Source: an uncultured Lachnospiraceae bacterium
Lineage (GTDB): Bacteria; Bacillota; Clostridia; Lachnospirales; Lachnospiraceae
DNA length: 38,665 nucleotides
Reading direction: 5' to 3'
NCBI GenBank assembly: GCA_910584585.1
Contig: CAJUBP010000044.1
Span: forward strand, 2,831 to 41,495
Part shown: positions 1-7,201 of the stretch, one piece after another
Position numbering within the stretch: position 1 is the stretch's first letter
Layout: the number at the start of each line of letters is the position of its first letter
Position numbers and translations under genes: made by a program
The notes under the pieces: generated by a model
Told to the model about the DNA's origin: nothing
The model's input: only the letters and a program-made list of their open reading frames with translations
The model's database searches: none

Positions 1-7
1 AATGCTG

Positions 8-123
8 TCTGTTATTTGGAAAGGAACAAATGAGGAAACGCTTATGATAGGGGAAGTCTTGCGATTATCCGTTATTTGGAAAGGAACAAATGAGGAAACG
101 CTTATGATAGGGGAAATCTTGCG
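8..123. repeat. 60-bp tandem duplication at the kinase start
   Basis: Two near-identical copies of a 60-bp unit lie head to tail (about 8-63 and 68-123). Each copy carries a TGAGGAAA ribosome-binding-like sequence followed by ATGATAGGGGAA. Because 60 is a multiple of three, both ATGs (44 and 104) are in the same frame and the longer reading simply repeats 20 residues. The duplication therefore copied a complete start module. Confidence 0.9.
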
Positions 124-1405
124 CTTATTGGTATATCTATTTCTGGAAATTATGAATTGCTGTCTGGCTTACGTTTTGTTTTTTGGCGCAAAAATCACAA
201 GTTCCAGGAAAAAAATTATATTTTGTACAGGCAGTTTACTGATGTTTCATTGTTTTATTTTAATTGCATGGGATATGGAGGCTGCCAGCGCAACCCCTAT
301 GTTTACAATGATTCTGATTCCGATGTTTCTGTTTGAGGTTTTTGACATCCGTTATCTGTATATTTATCCTTTTGTCGCGCTGGCCTCTTCCATTTTAGGA
401 ATCAACGCGTCCTACTTTCTGGGAATTGCTCTGGAACTGTCGGTTTCTGAGATTATTCAGGGAAATTGGTATACAATAATATGTCAGAGTGTGCCGACGA
501 TTGTGATGTTGATGATATATCTTTTGATTAAATTGAGAAAGTGCAGGCCTTTTCAAATCAATCTGGACTTAAAGCAGTATATTGTTCTTTACGCAGCCGC
601 AATTGGATTGTTTTTCATGGTGGCGCCTATGCAGAGCATGGCAGAAGGCGATTTTGATGAGTGGAATATCAATGCTGTTGGAGCAGCTTCCTCCCTTGGC
701 TGTACACTGCTTGTTTTTGTGACGATATGGCAGGGAATTTCGGTCAAAAAAGAAACTGAACAGAAAGAAAAGAGCGTCATGTTTGAGAAATATCTGAGCA
801 TCCAAAGGGAATACTATGAAAGTTTATTGTATCAGGAAGAAAGAATGAGGAGATTTTACCATGATATGAACGCGCATATTACAGCATTGCAAGCCTATGC
901 GTCAAATCAGGAAATAGAAAATCTGCAGATATATTTAAGCAGAATGAGATCGGAATCGGCGATTGATGATATCCATAAATTTACTGGAAATAAAATTGTG
1001 GACGCGCTTATTACCAAGCTGAAAGAAGATGCGGAACGAAAAGATATTTTATTTGAGGTTCAGGGATATTTACAGGAAGAATCGGCTGAAAAATCATATG
1101 ATTTATGCACCATAATTTCAAATCTTCTGAAAAACGCAATAGAAGCCTGCGAGGAAATAGATGATAAGGGGCAAAGAAAAATTTCTTTAAAAGCCAATAT
1201 GTATGAGAAAAGAATCTGTATTATTGTAAACAACAGTGTAAAAGAAAGAGTGAAATTAAAGGAAAAATTTCCGGTGAGAACAAGAGAAGCCGGCATTTAT
1301 CATGGCTTAGGATATGGAAATTTAGAAGCTACGGTTCAGAAGTATGACGGCATAATAGAATGCCGCGCGGATGAAAAAGAATTTGAAGCGGAAATTGTAA
1401 TATAA
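104..1405 (+). CDS. AgrC-like GHKL sensor histidine kinase
   Basis: A 433-residue membrane sensor kinase of the AgrC/LytS-like GHKL group, expected to autophosphorylate and pass phosphate to a LytTR-type response regulator. The N-terminal 210 residues form about six hydrophobic segments. A linker leads to the H-box RRFYHDMNAHI (probable phospho-acceptor His253), then the N-box NLLKNAIEAC (about 340-349) and a G-box-like GLGYGNLEA near the end. The ATPase domain looks complete. ATG 104 is chosen because GAGGAAA lies just upstream; ATG 44 in the tandem copy is an equal in-frame alternative, and the frame stays open to the window edge. No partner regulator or signal peptide gene is visible downstream, so any partner would lie to the left of the window. 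Confidence 0.82.
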   Translation: MIGEILRLLVYLFLEIMNCCLAYVLFFGAKITSSRKKIIFCTGSLLMFHCFILIAWDMEAASATPMFTMILIPMFLFEVFDIRYLYIYPFVALASSILGINASYFLGIALELSVSEIIQGNWYTIICQSVPTIVMLMIYLLIKLRKCRPFQINLDLKQYIVLYAAAIGLFFMVAPMQSMAEGDFDEWNINAVGAASSLGCTLLVFVTIWQGISVKKETEQKEKSVMFEKYLSIQREYYESLLYQEERMRRFYHDMNAHITALQAYASNQEIENLQIYLSRMRSESAIDDIHKFTGNKIVDALITKLKEDAERKDILFEVQGYLQEESAEKSYDLCTIISNLLKNAIEACEEIDDKGQRKISLKANMYEKRICIIVNNSVKERVKLKEKFPVRTREAGIYHGLGYGNLEATVQKYDGIIECRADEKEFEAEIVI

Positions 1406-1429
1406 AATGCATGCGGAAAAAAGCGATTT

Positions 1430-1644
1430 GTGTCGTTCATGGTTACTTTTCACACCTATGCCAATCACCCTGCTGATTGGCATGGAGCCAATACCGTTCT
1501 GGAGCCAGAGGGACTGCCCTCGCCGAAGGCGACTTTAAATGGCAGTCCCGGTTACAATTCATGCCCAGATATAATAAAAGCATTATAAAATCTGGCATGG
1601 GCTTGAATTGTAACCGTTCATGGGTGGAAAAGTGTCGTTCATGG
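1430..1644. repeat. Structured repeat block flanked by 13-bp direct repeats
   Basis: The gap between the kinase and the next gene holds no convincing gene. A 189-bp block is bounded by the direct repeat GTGTCGTTCATGG at 1430-1442 and 1632-1644. Inside are three successive hairpins: GCCAATCA/TGATTGGC (1459-1481), GGGACTGCC/GGCAGTCCC (about 1508-1549), and a long stem starting GGTTACAATTCA whose other arm ends TGAATTGTAACC (about 1549-1617). The ends also mirror each other (ACTTTTCACACC against GGGTGGAAAAGT). It looks like a non-autonomous inserted element with a 13-bp target duplication; that reading is inference. Confidence 0.6.
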
Positions 1645-1652
1645 AACATGAG

Positions 1653-1681
1653 TTGCTTTTTTGGTGTAAATATAATACTAT
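1653..1681 (+). promoter_or_regulatory. Possible promoter for the DUF1648-like gene
   Basis: TTGCTT, a 17-bp spacer and TACTAT lie about 90 bp before the ATG at 1771. A TATAAT at 1671 overlaps the site but has no good -35 partner. The match is moderate. Confidence 0.35.
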
Positions 1682-1770
1682 TTGAGTCAGGAAGTGTGGT
1701 GAATGAATCGAACTACATGATTGGCATTTTGAGAAATGTTTTTATTTTTCTGATATTAAGGGGTGATTCG

Positions 1771-2193
1771 ATGAAAAAAGAATGGAATAAATATAATCTC
1801 GCAAGCGCAATGATTGCAGGTATGAATGTATTATCAGGAATTGTTATGTATTTTTTATTAGATAATGAAATTGCAATTCAGTGGCGAGGGGGAGTTCCGA
1901 CCTCTATTGTGAGTAAAAACTATATTTTTTTATTCCCATTGCTGGCAGTCTTCTTTTTCATTAGTGGGAAAATTATTTTACGGTTTGTAAGTTACAAATG
2001 GTTTAAAGATGTGAAACAGATTTTAGTTGATTATTTTAATATGTTTTTGCAAATTATATTTGTCACATGCCAATTGTATGTTATATTGTATGCCTTTGGC
2101 TTGCGAATTACAATTGAGAGTATATTTTTTATTGAGATAATCATCGGATGCGTATTTGGAATGAAGTTAATAAAAAAAGATAAGAGGCACTAA
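1771..2193 (+). CDS. DUF1648/SdpI-like membrane protein
   Basis: A 140-residue membrane protein with four hydrophobic segments (about 10-30, 50-70, 85-110, 115-132). The stretch IAIQWRGGVPTSIVSK after the first helix resembles the DUF1648 signature, in which a short extracellular loop of the form P-I-H-W-x-x-x-G-x-P joins two helices. DUF1648 occurs in SdpI-like immunity and signal proteins and in small uncharacterised membrane proteins. ATG 1771 follows AAGGGGTGATTCG. The reading frame continues upstream to 1477, but that part overlaps the repeat block and is not protein-like. The gene is AT-rich, like the four genes after it. A role in peptide toxin immunity would be a guess. Confidence 0.6.
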   Translation: MKKEWNKYNLASAMIAGMNVLSGIVMYFLLDNEIAIQWRGGVPTSIVSKNYIFLFPLLAVFFFISGKIILRFVSYKWFKDVKQILVDYFNMFLQIIFVTCQLYVILYAFGLRITIESIFFIEIIIGCVFGMKLIKKDKRH

Positions 2194-2234
2194 TAAATGA
2201 AAATTATTTTAACAGCATTACGTTATTGAAGTAT

Positions 2235-3235
2235 ATGAAGAAAGATTATAATCTATATTATTCTAGTAGAATTATAAGCGGAATAGGAGATGCGCTGCAG
2301 GATATAGCAGTAATTACAATAATTGCGCTATTTACGGATTCAGCAGCTATTTCCGGACTTGTTGTCGCGTTAAATGCATTGGTAAGAATTATATGTTCTC
2401 TTTTTGCGATTAGTAACACGTATATGAAAGACTGTAAGCGGGTTCTGACATATTTAAATTATTTCTATGCGCTTATGACAGGTTTGTTTTATATATTTTT
2501 AATATTTGATACGCCATTGCTCGTATTGAAAATAAGTGTCGTATCTTATGAAACAATATGTAGTTTAATCTATACTTTCTATAAAATATATCAAGATATG
2601 ATAGTAAAGGAAGTGTCAGATAACAATGAAAAAATTGCAAGGTTGTATGCTGCGGACAATGTAATAAAAGTTTCAACTTCACTTGTATCAGCAATTTTAC
2701 TAATGGTTATGTCTTATAAAGGATTTTTGGTTATAAATGCAATATCCTTCTTGATTTCTGGAGTTATTGTTTCTAAGTTAAAAATTGATATGTCAACGAA
2801 TAAGACACAGCGAAGGAAGAGTGGGCATTTTAAAGTAATAAATAATATCAAGGGATTTTATGAAAAATATTTACCTGTATTTAAGATTGTAATTTTGAGT
2901 GCCATTCTTTCCTTCTTCTTTGCGTCTTATGCTGTGTTGCTTCAGAAGGCGATAAAGATTTTTGAAATTGATATAAAATATATTGGTGTATTAAATGGCA
3001 TATATTATGTCGTGTCAATTTTATTGTCCTATGGAGCTGGTTATATAGATGTTAAGAACATAAAGAAGGTTTCCTTACCAGTCTTAGGAACAGGGGTGTT
3101 ATGTTCAGCGCTTTGCTTATCAAATGATAAGTGGATTATTGTTGCGTTTATATTGCGGATATAAATGTTTTTTTCGCTGCAATGTCTTTACTTTTTACAT
3201 TCTCAATTATCTATTTGTTTGTATTAAAGATTTAG
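2235..3235 (+). pseudogene. MFS transporter with internal deletion and frameshift
   Basis: Residues 1-310 read as an MFS efflux-type transporter: SSRIISGIGDALQDIAVIT in TM1, an N-terminal bundle, a central loop near residues 185-205, then TM7 to about TM9. The frame stops at 3162-3164. A second frame starting about 3158 continues with INVFFAAMSLLFTFSIIYL, a typical last transmembrane helix, and ends in TAG at 3233-3235. Together this gives about 335 residues against the usual 400 or so, so roughly 60-75 codons (TM10-11) are missing at the junction and the frame has shifted. The final TAG is formed by the TA target site plus the first G of the miniature element that follows. The gene is AT-rich and lies 40 bp after the DUF1648-like gene. 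Confidence 0.72.
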
Positions 3236-3393
3236 AGCGTGTTTTAAAATTATTTTCCGCAAGATGTCGTCCCAATTTATATCAGATTTTATGCTGGATT
3301 TCGAAGGTGTAGTGGGCTATATTGACTAAATTCAGCATGAAATTTGGTGTGAAGTGGGGCGGAAGATGCGGGAATGAATTTTAAGACACGCTT
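3235..3393. mobile_element. Palindromic miniature element, subtype A, full copy
   Basis: Left end GAGCGTGTTTTAAAATTA and right end AATTTTAAGACACGCTT are inverted repeats, flanked by TA at 3233-3234 and 3394-3395. The interior is itself palindromic (CAGATTTTATGCTG against CAGCATGAAATTTGG). It matches the copy at 22721-22880 along its whole length with scattered changes. The TA duplication and coding-free interior suggest a MITE mobilised by an IS630/Tc1-mariner-type transposase; no such transposase is in the window. Confidence 0.78.
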
Positions 3394-3419
3394 TAAGGAG
3401 GGAACCAGGCTTAGCGCCA

Positions 3420-3462
3420 GGCATCCCCCGTTTAGCGCGATATTTGCGCTATCAGATTGAAC
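3420..3462. mobile_element. Fragment of miniature element, subtype B
   Basis: The stretch around CATCCCCCGTTTAGCGCGAT and ATTTGCGC matches the interior of the subtype B copy at 36424-36583 read in reverse. It lies about 30 bp past the end of a subtype A copy, which suggests repeated insertion at the same place. Nothing else is recognisable from 3394 to 3565 apart from AT-rich leader sequence before the HD-domain gene. Confidence 0.5.
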
Positions 3463-3565
3463 ATTAACAAGTGTTTTGGAAATAGATGAAAAAATTTACT
3501 AAATAAAATATTGAGTAACTGGGAAAAGCGTATGGAAAATAAATAATCAGTGAGGTGCTATTAAT

Positions 3566-4153
3566 ATGGACAATGATTTAATTTCTAAAATTGAGTGTTT
3601 GGTAAAAAATGCCTGTTATCAGAAAGAGAATATATTTGGATGTAATATATGGGAGCATCATATTCTCCCGGTTGTCAAATATTCTAAAGTGTTGGCAGAT
3701 AGATTTTGCATAGATAAAGAATGCGCAATACTGAGTGCGTATTTGCATGATTACGCAAGTGTATTAGATAAGAAATATTATGAGGAACATCATTTGTATG
3801 GAGCGAAATTTGCAGAGGAGATATTGCATAGAGAAAACTATCCAAAACAAAAAATTGATATAGTCAAAACTGCAATCTTAAATCATAGGGGAAGTATAGA
3901 GCATACAGAACAGTCACTGGAAATAAAGTGTCTTGCCAGCGCTGACGCAATGGCGCATATTGCTGAAATTCCGTCATTGCTGTATTTGGCGTATAGACAA
4001 AAGAATATGGATATTCAAACAGGAAGCCAGTGGGTATATAAAAAGATTAATAGGAGTTGGGATAAATTATGTGAAGAGGCTAAAATAATTATAAGAGATG
4101 AGTATCAGGCAGGAATCAAAGTTCTTGCTATTAATAACTCAAACTTCCCATAA
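3566..4153 (+). CDS. HD-domain phosphohydrolase-like protein
   Basis: A 195-residue cytoplasmic protein with an HD-domain pattern: His31/His32, then the YLHDYAS motif (His61-Asp62), HH at 75-76, and NHRG near residue 111. HD proteins use these residues to bind metal and hydrolyse phosphate esters, often of nucleotides. The substrate cannot be read from the sequence. ATG 3566 follows GTGAGGTG with reasonable spacing. The gene is AT-rich and lies 47 bp before the Nmad3-like gene on the same strand, so the two are probably co-transcribed. Other HD families such as YqeK-like or deoxynucleotidase-like proteins remain possible. Confidence 0.7.
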   Translation: MDNDLISKIECLVKNACYQKENIFGCNIWEHHILPVVKYSKVLADRFCIDKECAILSAYLHDYASVLDKKYYEEHHLYGAKFAEEILHRENYPKQKIDIVKTAILNHRGSIEHTEQSLEIKCLASADAMAHIAEIPSLLYLAYRQKNMDIQTGSQWVYKKINRSWDKLCEEAKIIIRDEYQAGIKVLAINNSNFP

Positions 4154-4200
4154 GCCTTTGCAGTTAGTCATACTGAAAATTGTTAAAAAGGAGAAATGAA

Positions 4201-5007
4201 GTGAAAGTTATATTGAGCAGAAAAGGATTTGATTCAGTAAATGGAGGAATTGTAAGTCCAATATTGGAAGATGGTACAATGATTTCCTTTCCTATACCAA
4301 GTAATGATAGTTCCTCTTACAATGACTTAAAGTATAACGGTATTCTGTATTCAAAAATATTATCTGACTTACATTATAAAGGCGGTCAATTTTGCCATGT
4401 AGATCCGGATTTGGATCAGGGTCGAATCTCTAAAGAGATTGATGGATGGGAACCGGCCTTTGGTCAAATAGATTCATCAGCTACATATTTAAAGAATATA
4501 GGAATAAAGGAAGGTGATTTATTTCTGTTCTTTGGAAATTTTCATCATGTTTCATATGCTAATGGCTCTTTTAAATATATTAAAAAAAGCGGTGATTTTT
4601 ACAAGGATAATGATTTACAAGTTATCTGGGGTTATCTTCAGGTTGGAAAAGTAATTGACAACCCTATGGAACAGAAAAGTTTCTGGTGGCATCCTCATTC
4701 TAATGAAAAACGTATAGAAAATAAGACTAATTTGATATTTACTGCTTCAAAAAATTTGTCTTTTGATCCGAGTAAACCGGGCGCTGGTTTACTGTCTTAT
4801 GATAAAAAAAGAGTATTAACTCTTGAAAATGGCAATAAAGCTACATGGATAAAAAAAGAGATTTATGATACAGATCATATATTAAGTAAGAGAAAGAATT
4901 CAGCTAAGGATCCTTCGAGAGGAATCTACTATGCAGGAATTTGGCAGGAATTAGGGCTTATGGAATCTGATGCTTGTTCCTTGTGGGCGAAATTAATGAT
5001 TCTATAA
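4201..5007 (+). CDS. Nmad3-like nucleotide-modification-associated protein
   Basis: A 268-residue soluble protein. Its N-terminus (VKVILSRKGFDSVNGGIVSP, then DGTMISFPIP) resembles the Nmad3 family, named for its association with modified-nucleotide systems in phages and bacteria. The middle has GDLFLFFGNFHHV and a WGYLQVG segment, also typical; the end (GIWQE...LWAKLMI) looks complete. GTG 4201 is chosen because AAAAAGGAG lies 8 bp upstream; TTG 4180 is in frame but has no site. The biochemical activity of Nmad3 proteins is not settled. Pairing with an HD-domain protein in an AT-rich island flanked by repeats suggests a transferred two-gene module. The assignment is from remembered family features, not a search. 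Confidence 0.6.
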   Translation: MKVILSRKGFDSVNGGIVSPILEDGTMISFPIPSNDSSSYNDLKYNGILYSKILSDLHYKGGQFCHVDPDLDQGRISKEIDGWEPAFGQIDSSATYLKNIGIKEGDLFLFFGNFHHVSYANGSFKYIKKSGDFYKDNDLQVIWGYLQVGKVIDNPMEQKSFWWHPHSNEKRIENKTNLIFTASKNLSFDPSKPGAGLLSYDKKRVLTLENGNKATWIKKEIYDTDHILSKRKNSAKDPSRGIYYAGIWQELGLMESDACSLWAKLMIL

Positions 5008-5048
5008 AAGAGTGTTTCAGTTAAGCGCGAATTTCTTGAAAAAATTTA

Positions 5049-5079
5049 TTGACTCTGACGGAGCGTCATAGCTTATAGT
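5049..5079 (+). promoter_or_regulatory. MerR-type promoter with 19-bp spacer and dyad operator
   Basis: TTGACT (5049-5054) and TATAGT (5074-5079) are separated by 19 bp, too long for normal sigma-A use. Centred in the spacer is the perfect dyad TGACG-GAG-CGTCA. An overlong spacer with a central dyad is how MerR-family activators work: the bound regulator twists the DNA to realign the two boxes. The gene 30 bp downstream is itself a MerR regulator, so autoregulation is very likely. Confidence 0.85.
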
Positions 5080-5109
5080 GGCATTATCAGGAACAGGAGG
5101 TCAGACGCC

Positions 5110-5952
5110 ATGAGGACAGTAAAGGAAATATCAGATATGACCGGCATCAGCGTGCGTGCGCTTCATTATTATGATGAAATCGGTTTATTGAAACCTACGG
5201 ATAAGAGTGAGAAAGGATACCGGCTTTATGATGATAAGGCTTTGGAACAATTGCAGCAGATTTTGTTCTTCCGTGAGTTTGATATTCCTCTGAAAGAAAT
5301 TAAGGCTCTTATGGAAAATCCTGCTCTTGACAGAAACCACACATTGAAGATGCAGAGAAAGATGCTTATTGCGAAGATGGAACGGCTGGAGCGTCTGGTT
5401 GCAAGCATTGATGACATTCTGAAAGGAGAGAATAAGATGGATTTCGCGATTTTTAACAGGACAGAGGTGGAAGAAATGTTCCAGGCAATGACAGACCATA
5501 TGCCGGAAGAAATGAAAAAGACAGCCATAGATGAATTCGGAGGCCTTGCGCAGTGGCGGGAACATTATATGAAAGCAGTTTCCAGTGAGGATATGCAGAA
5601 ACGCTACCGTAAAATGGTGGAATGGTTTGGCGGAAAGGAACGGTATCTTGATACAGTGAAAAATCCAATCAGCAAAGAAGTTGCGGAAAGTTACCGGAAA
5701 CGGCTGGATGCTGTTTTAGAAAAATTAGCCGGCAGAAGGGAATGCCCTGTGGATTCCTTTGAGGTAAAAGAAATGATCGGAGAGTATGGCTTTATTATGA
5801 AACAGCTTTGCCAGATAAAGGACGAAAAGGAAATGATGCTTTCCCTTGCGCAGACTTACCGCAAGGAAGAAATCAAAGCAAAAACAGACGAAAAATACGG
5901 TGACGGAGCGGCGCAGTTCTTTATGCTGGCAATCGAGACATTTTATAAATAA
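5110..5952 (+). CDS. TipAL-like MerR family regulator with TipAS ligand domain
   Basis: A 280-residue regulator. Residues 1-70 form the MerR winged helix (TVKEISDMTGISVRALHYYD, then EIGLLKP and GYRLY). A coiled coil follows (about 78-110, rich in KMERLERL), and residues 120-280 are a TipAS-like all-helical domain (MFQAMTDHMPEEM, YRKMVEWFGG). In TipAL the TipAS domain binds thiopeptide-type antibiotics and related multidrug ligands and switches on the promoter. ATG 5110 follows CAGGAGGTCAGACGCC. No target transporter lies next to it; downstream is an IS66 remnant, so its original regulon neighbour may have been lost. GC content is higher than in the preceding genes. Confidence 0.85.
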   Translation: MRTVKEISDMTGISVRALHYYDEIGLLKPTDKSEKGYRLYDDKALEQLQQILFFREFDIPLKEIKALMENPALDRNHTLKMQRKMLIAKMERLERLVASIDDILKGENKMDFAIFNRTEVEEMFQAMTDHMPEEMKKTAIDEFGGLAQWREHYMKAVSSEDMQKRYRKMVEWFGGKERYLDTVKNPISKEVAESYRKRLDAVLEKLAGRRECPVDSFEVKEMIGEYGFIMKQLCQIKDEKEMMLSLAQTYRKEEIKAKTDEKYGDGAAQFFMLAIETFYK

Positions 5953-5989
5953 TGGACAGCCTGATTTGCGCATTATGCAGTTCATAAGT

Positions 5990-6310
5990 GATGAACATGC
6001 CCTCATTGATGCAGGAACCGCCGGGCTCTTCTGATTAGAGGGGGATATATCTTGAACTGTCTTTCAATTTTTCTTCCGCAGCGATCTCCACCACCCTCCG
6101 GCTCTATGGGCTTTCGTGGATGGTGGGGACGCCCTGCCTGCGCTCCCGGTTTCTTCCCGGTCCTCTCCCTGTTGTTCGTGATCTTATTGCAGCTTTTTAA
6201 CCGTAAGGTTCCGTTCCCGGATGATCCCTTCGTAATTCGCACGCAGCTTTTAGTAAATGTCTCCTGAGCGGAAGTCCGCCAGTTTCCGGCGGGCAGCCTG
6301 CAGCTGGCAT
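5990..6310 (-). pseudogene. IS66-family transposase remnant, several frames
   Basis: Three minus-strand frames give successive parts of an IS66-type transposase. Near 6310-6190 one frame gives a coiled-coil segment (KLRANYEGIIRERNLTVKKL) interrupted by a stop. Near 6200-6120 a second frame gives NREREGTGK-like sequence leading to the zinc-finger-linked motif GKKPGAQAG. Near 6115-6050 a third frame gives RRVVEIAAEEKLKDSSRYIP. The C-terminal catalytic DDE part is absent. This is a heavily degraded relic of about 320 bp and explains most of the 490-bp gap between the TipAL-like gene and the antitoxin gene. The assignment rests on the KPGxQxG context and the order of the segments. Confidence 0.55.
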
Positions 6311-6393
6311 GATAATGAAGTTGTTAGAAAATACTCTCGGTCACGCAAGTAACCTTGATAATTTTATGCAAATAAATTCACATGCGAATTTGC

Positions 6394-6422
6394 TTGCAAG
6401 GGTATCCTATATTGTATATAAT
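6394..6422 (+). promoter_or_regulatory. Promoter of the antitoxin-toxin unit
   Basis: TTGCAA (6394-6399), a 17-bp spacer and a perfect TATAAT (6417-6422) lie 21 bp before the antitoxin ATG. The sequence around the -10 box is partly palindromic (TATATTGTATATAAT), which would suit autorepression by a Phd/YefM-type antitoxin. Confidence 0.65.
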
Positions 6423-6443
6423 GGAGCAAAGGAGTTGATTGAC

Positions 6444-6704
6444 ATGCCCATTATTAAACCAATATCAGATTTAAGGAATTACACAGAAGTATTAAAACAG
6501 GTAGATATTTCAAACAGGGTTTATCTTACACGAAACGGTCATGGCGAGTATGGAATCCTTACCATGGCAGAAATTGATGAACTTGATCGCTGTCGGGCAG
6601 CTTATACCTTGGTGTCCAAACTAAGAAAAGCAGAGGAACGCGCAGACAAAGAGGGATGGATTTCTGCAGATGAAGCGGAGAAGGAACTGGGGGTATCTGA
6701 TTGA
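6444..6704 (+). CDS. Phd/YefM-type antitoxin
   Basis: An 86-residue antitoxin-like protein: PIIKPISDLRNYTEVLKQV is the Phd/YefM DNA-binding N-terminus, followed by a VYLTRNGHGEYGILTMAE strand and a charged helical C-terminus that would wrap the toxin (KLRKAEERADKEGW). ATG 6444 follows AAAGGAG with 9-bp spacing; the frame opens further upstream but without a site. Its stop overlaps the TTG start of the toxin remnant, the usual translational coupling. Since that toxin is broken, this appears to be an orphan antitoxin, which could persist as an autorepressor or by neutralising a related toxin elsewhere. Confidence 0.82.
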   Translation: MPIIKPISDLRNYTEVLKQVDISNRVYLTRNGHGEYGILTMAEIDELDRCRAAYTLVSKLRKAEERADKEGWISADEAEKELGVSD

Positions 6705-6878
6705 AAAAATTACTATATTCTCCGAATGCTGTATGTACAGCATAATTATGCTTTTTACCGAATTGAGGAAAATGCAGTGCGGATCACAGATATCATTCAT
6801 GAGAGAGAAGATTTTATGTGGAAATTATTTGGTGTTAAAACAACAACGCAGGAAACAGAAGATTATTGGGGAGAATAA
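6701..6878 (+). pseudogene. RelE/ParE-type toxin gutted by internal deletion
   Basis: The start is intact: TTG 6701 reads KKLLYSPNA, the usual first strand of RelE/ParE toxins, then hits a stop at about 6743. From about 6723 another frame gives the toxin C-terminus, RMLYVQHNYAFYRIEENAVR and then ITDIIHEREDFMWKLFGV, ending at TAA 6876-6878. The two parts lie directly together, so about 40-50 codons of the middle are missing, with a frameshift at the junction near 6721. The product cannot be an active toxin. Confidence 0.75.
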
Positions 6879-7042
6879 CATTTTTATCACTGTTGCGTTT
6901 CCACTTACACAATTCTCTACACACAGTTAAGAAATTTAATAGTTTCAACTACTTCGGCGAAAAATTGTTGCCACAAAAGTATCCAATGAATTACACCATA
7001 AAAATTTTCTGTTTTTTACCCGATGGCACAAAAGAATATTTA

Positions 7043-7067
7043 CGGGAATGAATTATAAGACACGCTC
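7043..7067. mobile_element. Solo terminal repeat of the miniature element
   Basis: CGGGAATGAATTATAAGACA and the following CGCTC match the right end of the miniature element, followed by TA at 7068-7069. The rest of the element is missing. The remainder of the 320-bp gap (6879-7201) has no recognisable gene; a short open stretch from 6992 (MNYTIKIFCFLPDGTKEYL) ends inside this remnant and could be the cut-off start of a lost gene. Confidence 0.6.
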
Positions 7068-7105
7068 TAGAAGAGAATCTTTAGGTATTTCATAGAGGAA
7101 AATGC

Positions 7106-7134
7106 TTTACGGAAAGCAGTCATAGAGATATAAT
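7106..7134 (+). promoter_or_regulatory. Possible promoter for the AAA ATPase gene
   Basis: TTTACG (7106-7111), a 17-bp spacer and a perfect TATAAT (7129-7134) lie about 70 bp before the ATG at 7202. The -35 box is weak. Confidence 0.45.
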
Positions 7135-7201
7135 GATATCAAAAACAGTAGTTCTGTTAATTTATAGATATGCATCATAGAAGTAATAGGAGATTTGGCG
7201 T

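Noticed and set aside
1477..1770. N-terminal extension of the DUF1648-like protein
   Set aside because: This part is the structured repeat block; the protein-like sequence and ribosome site begin at 1771.
6052..6267. Plus-strand frame of 71 codons
   Set aside because: The minus strand here carries the IS66 relic; the plus frame has Pro/Trp-rich shadow composition.
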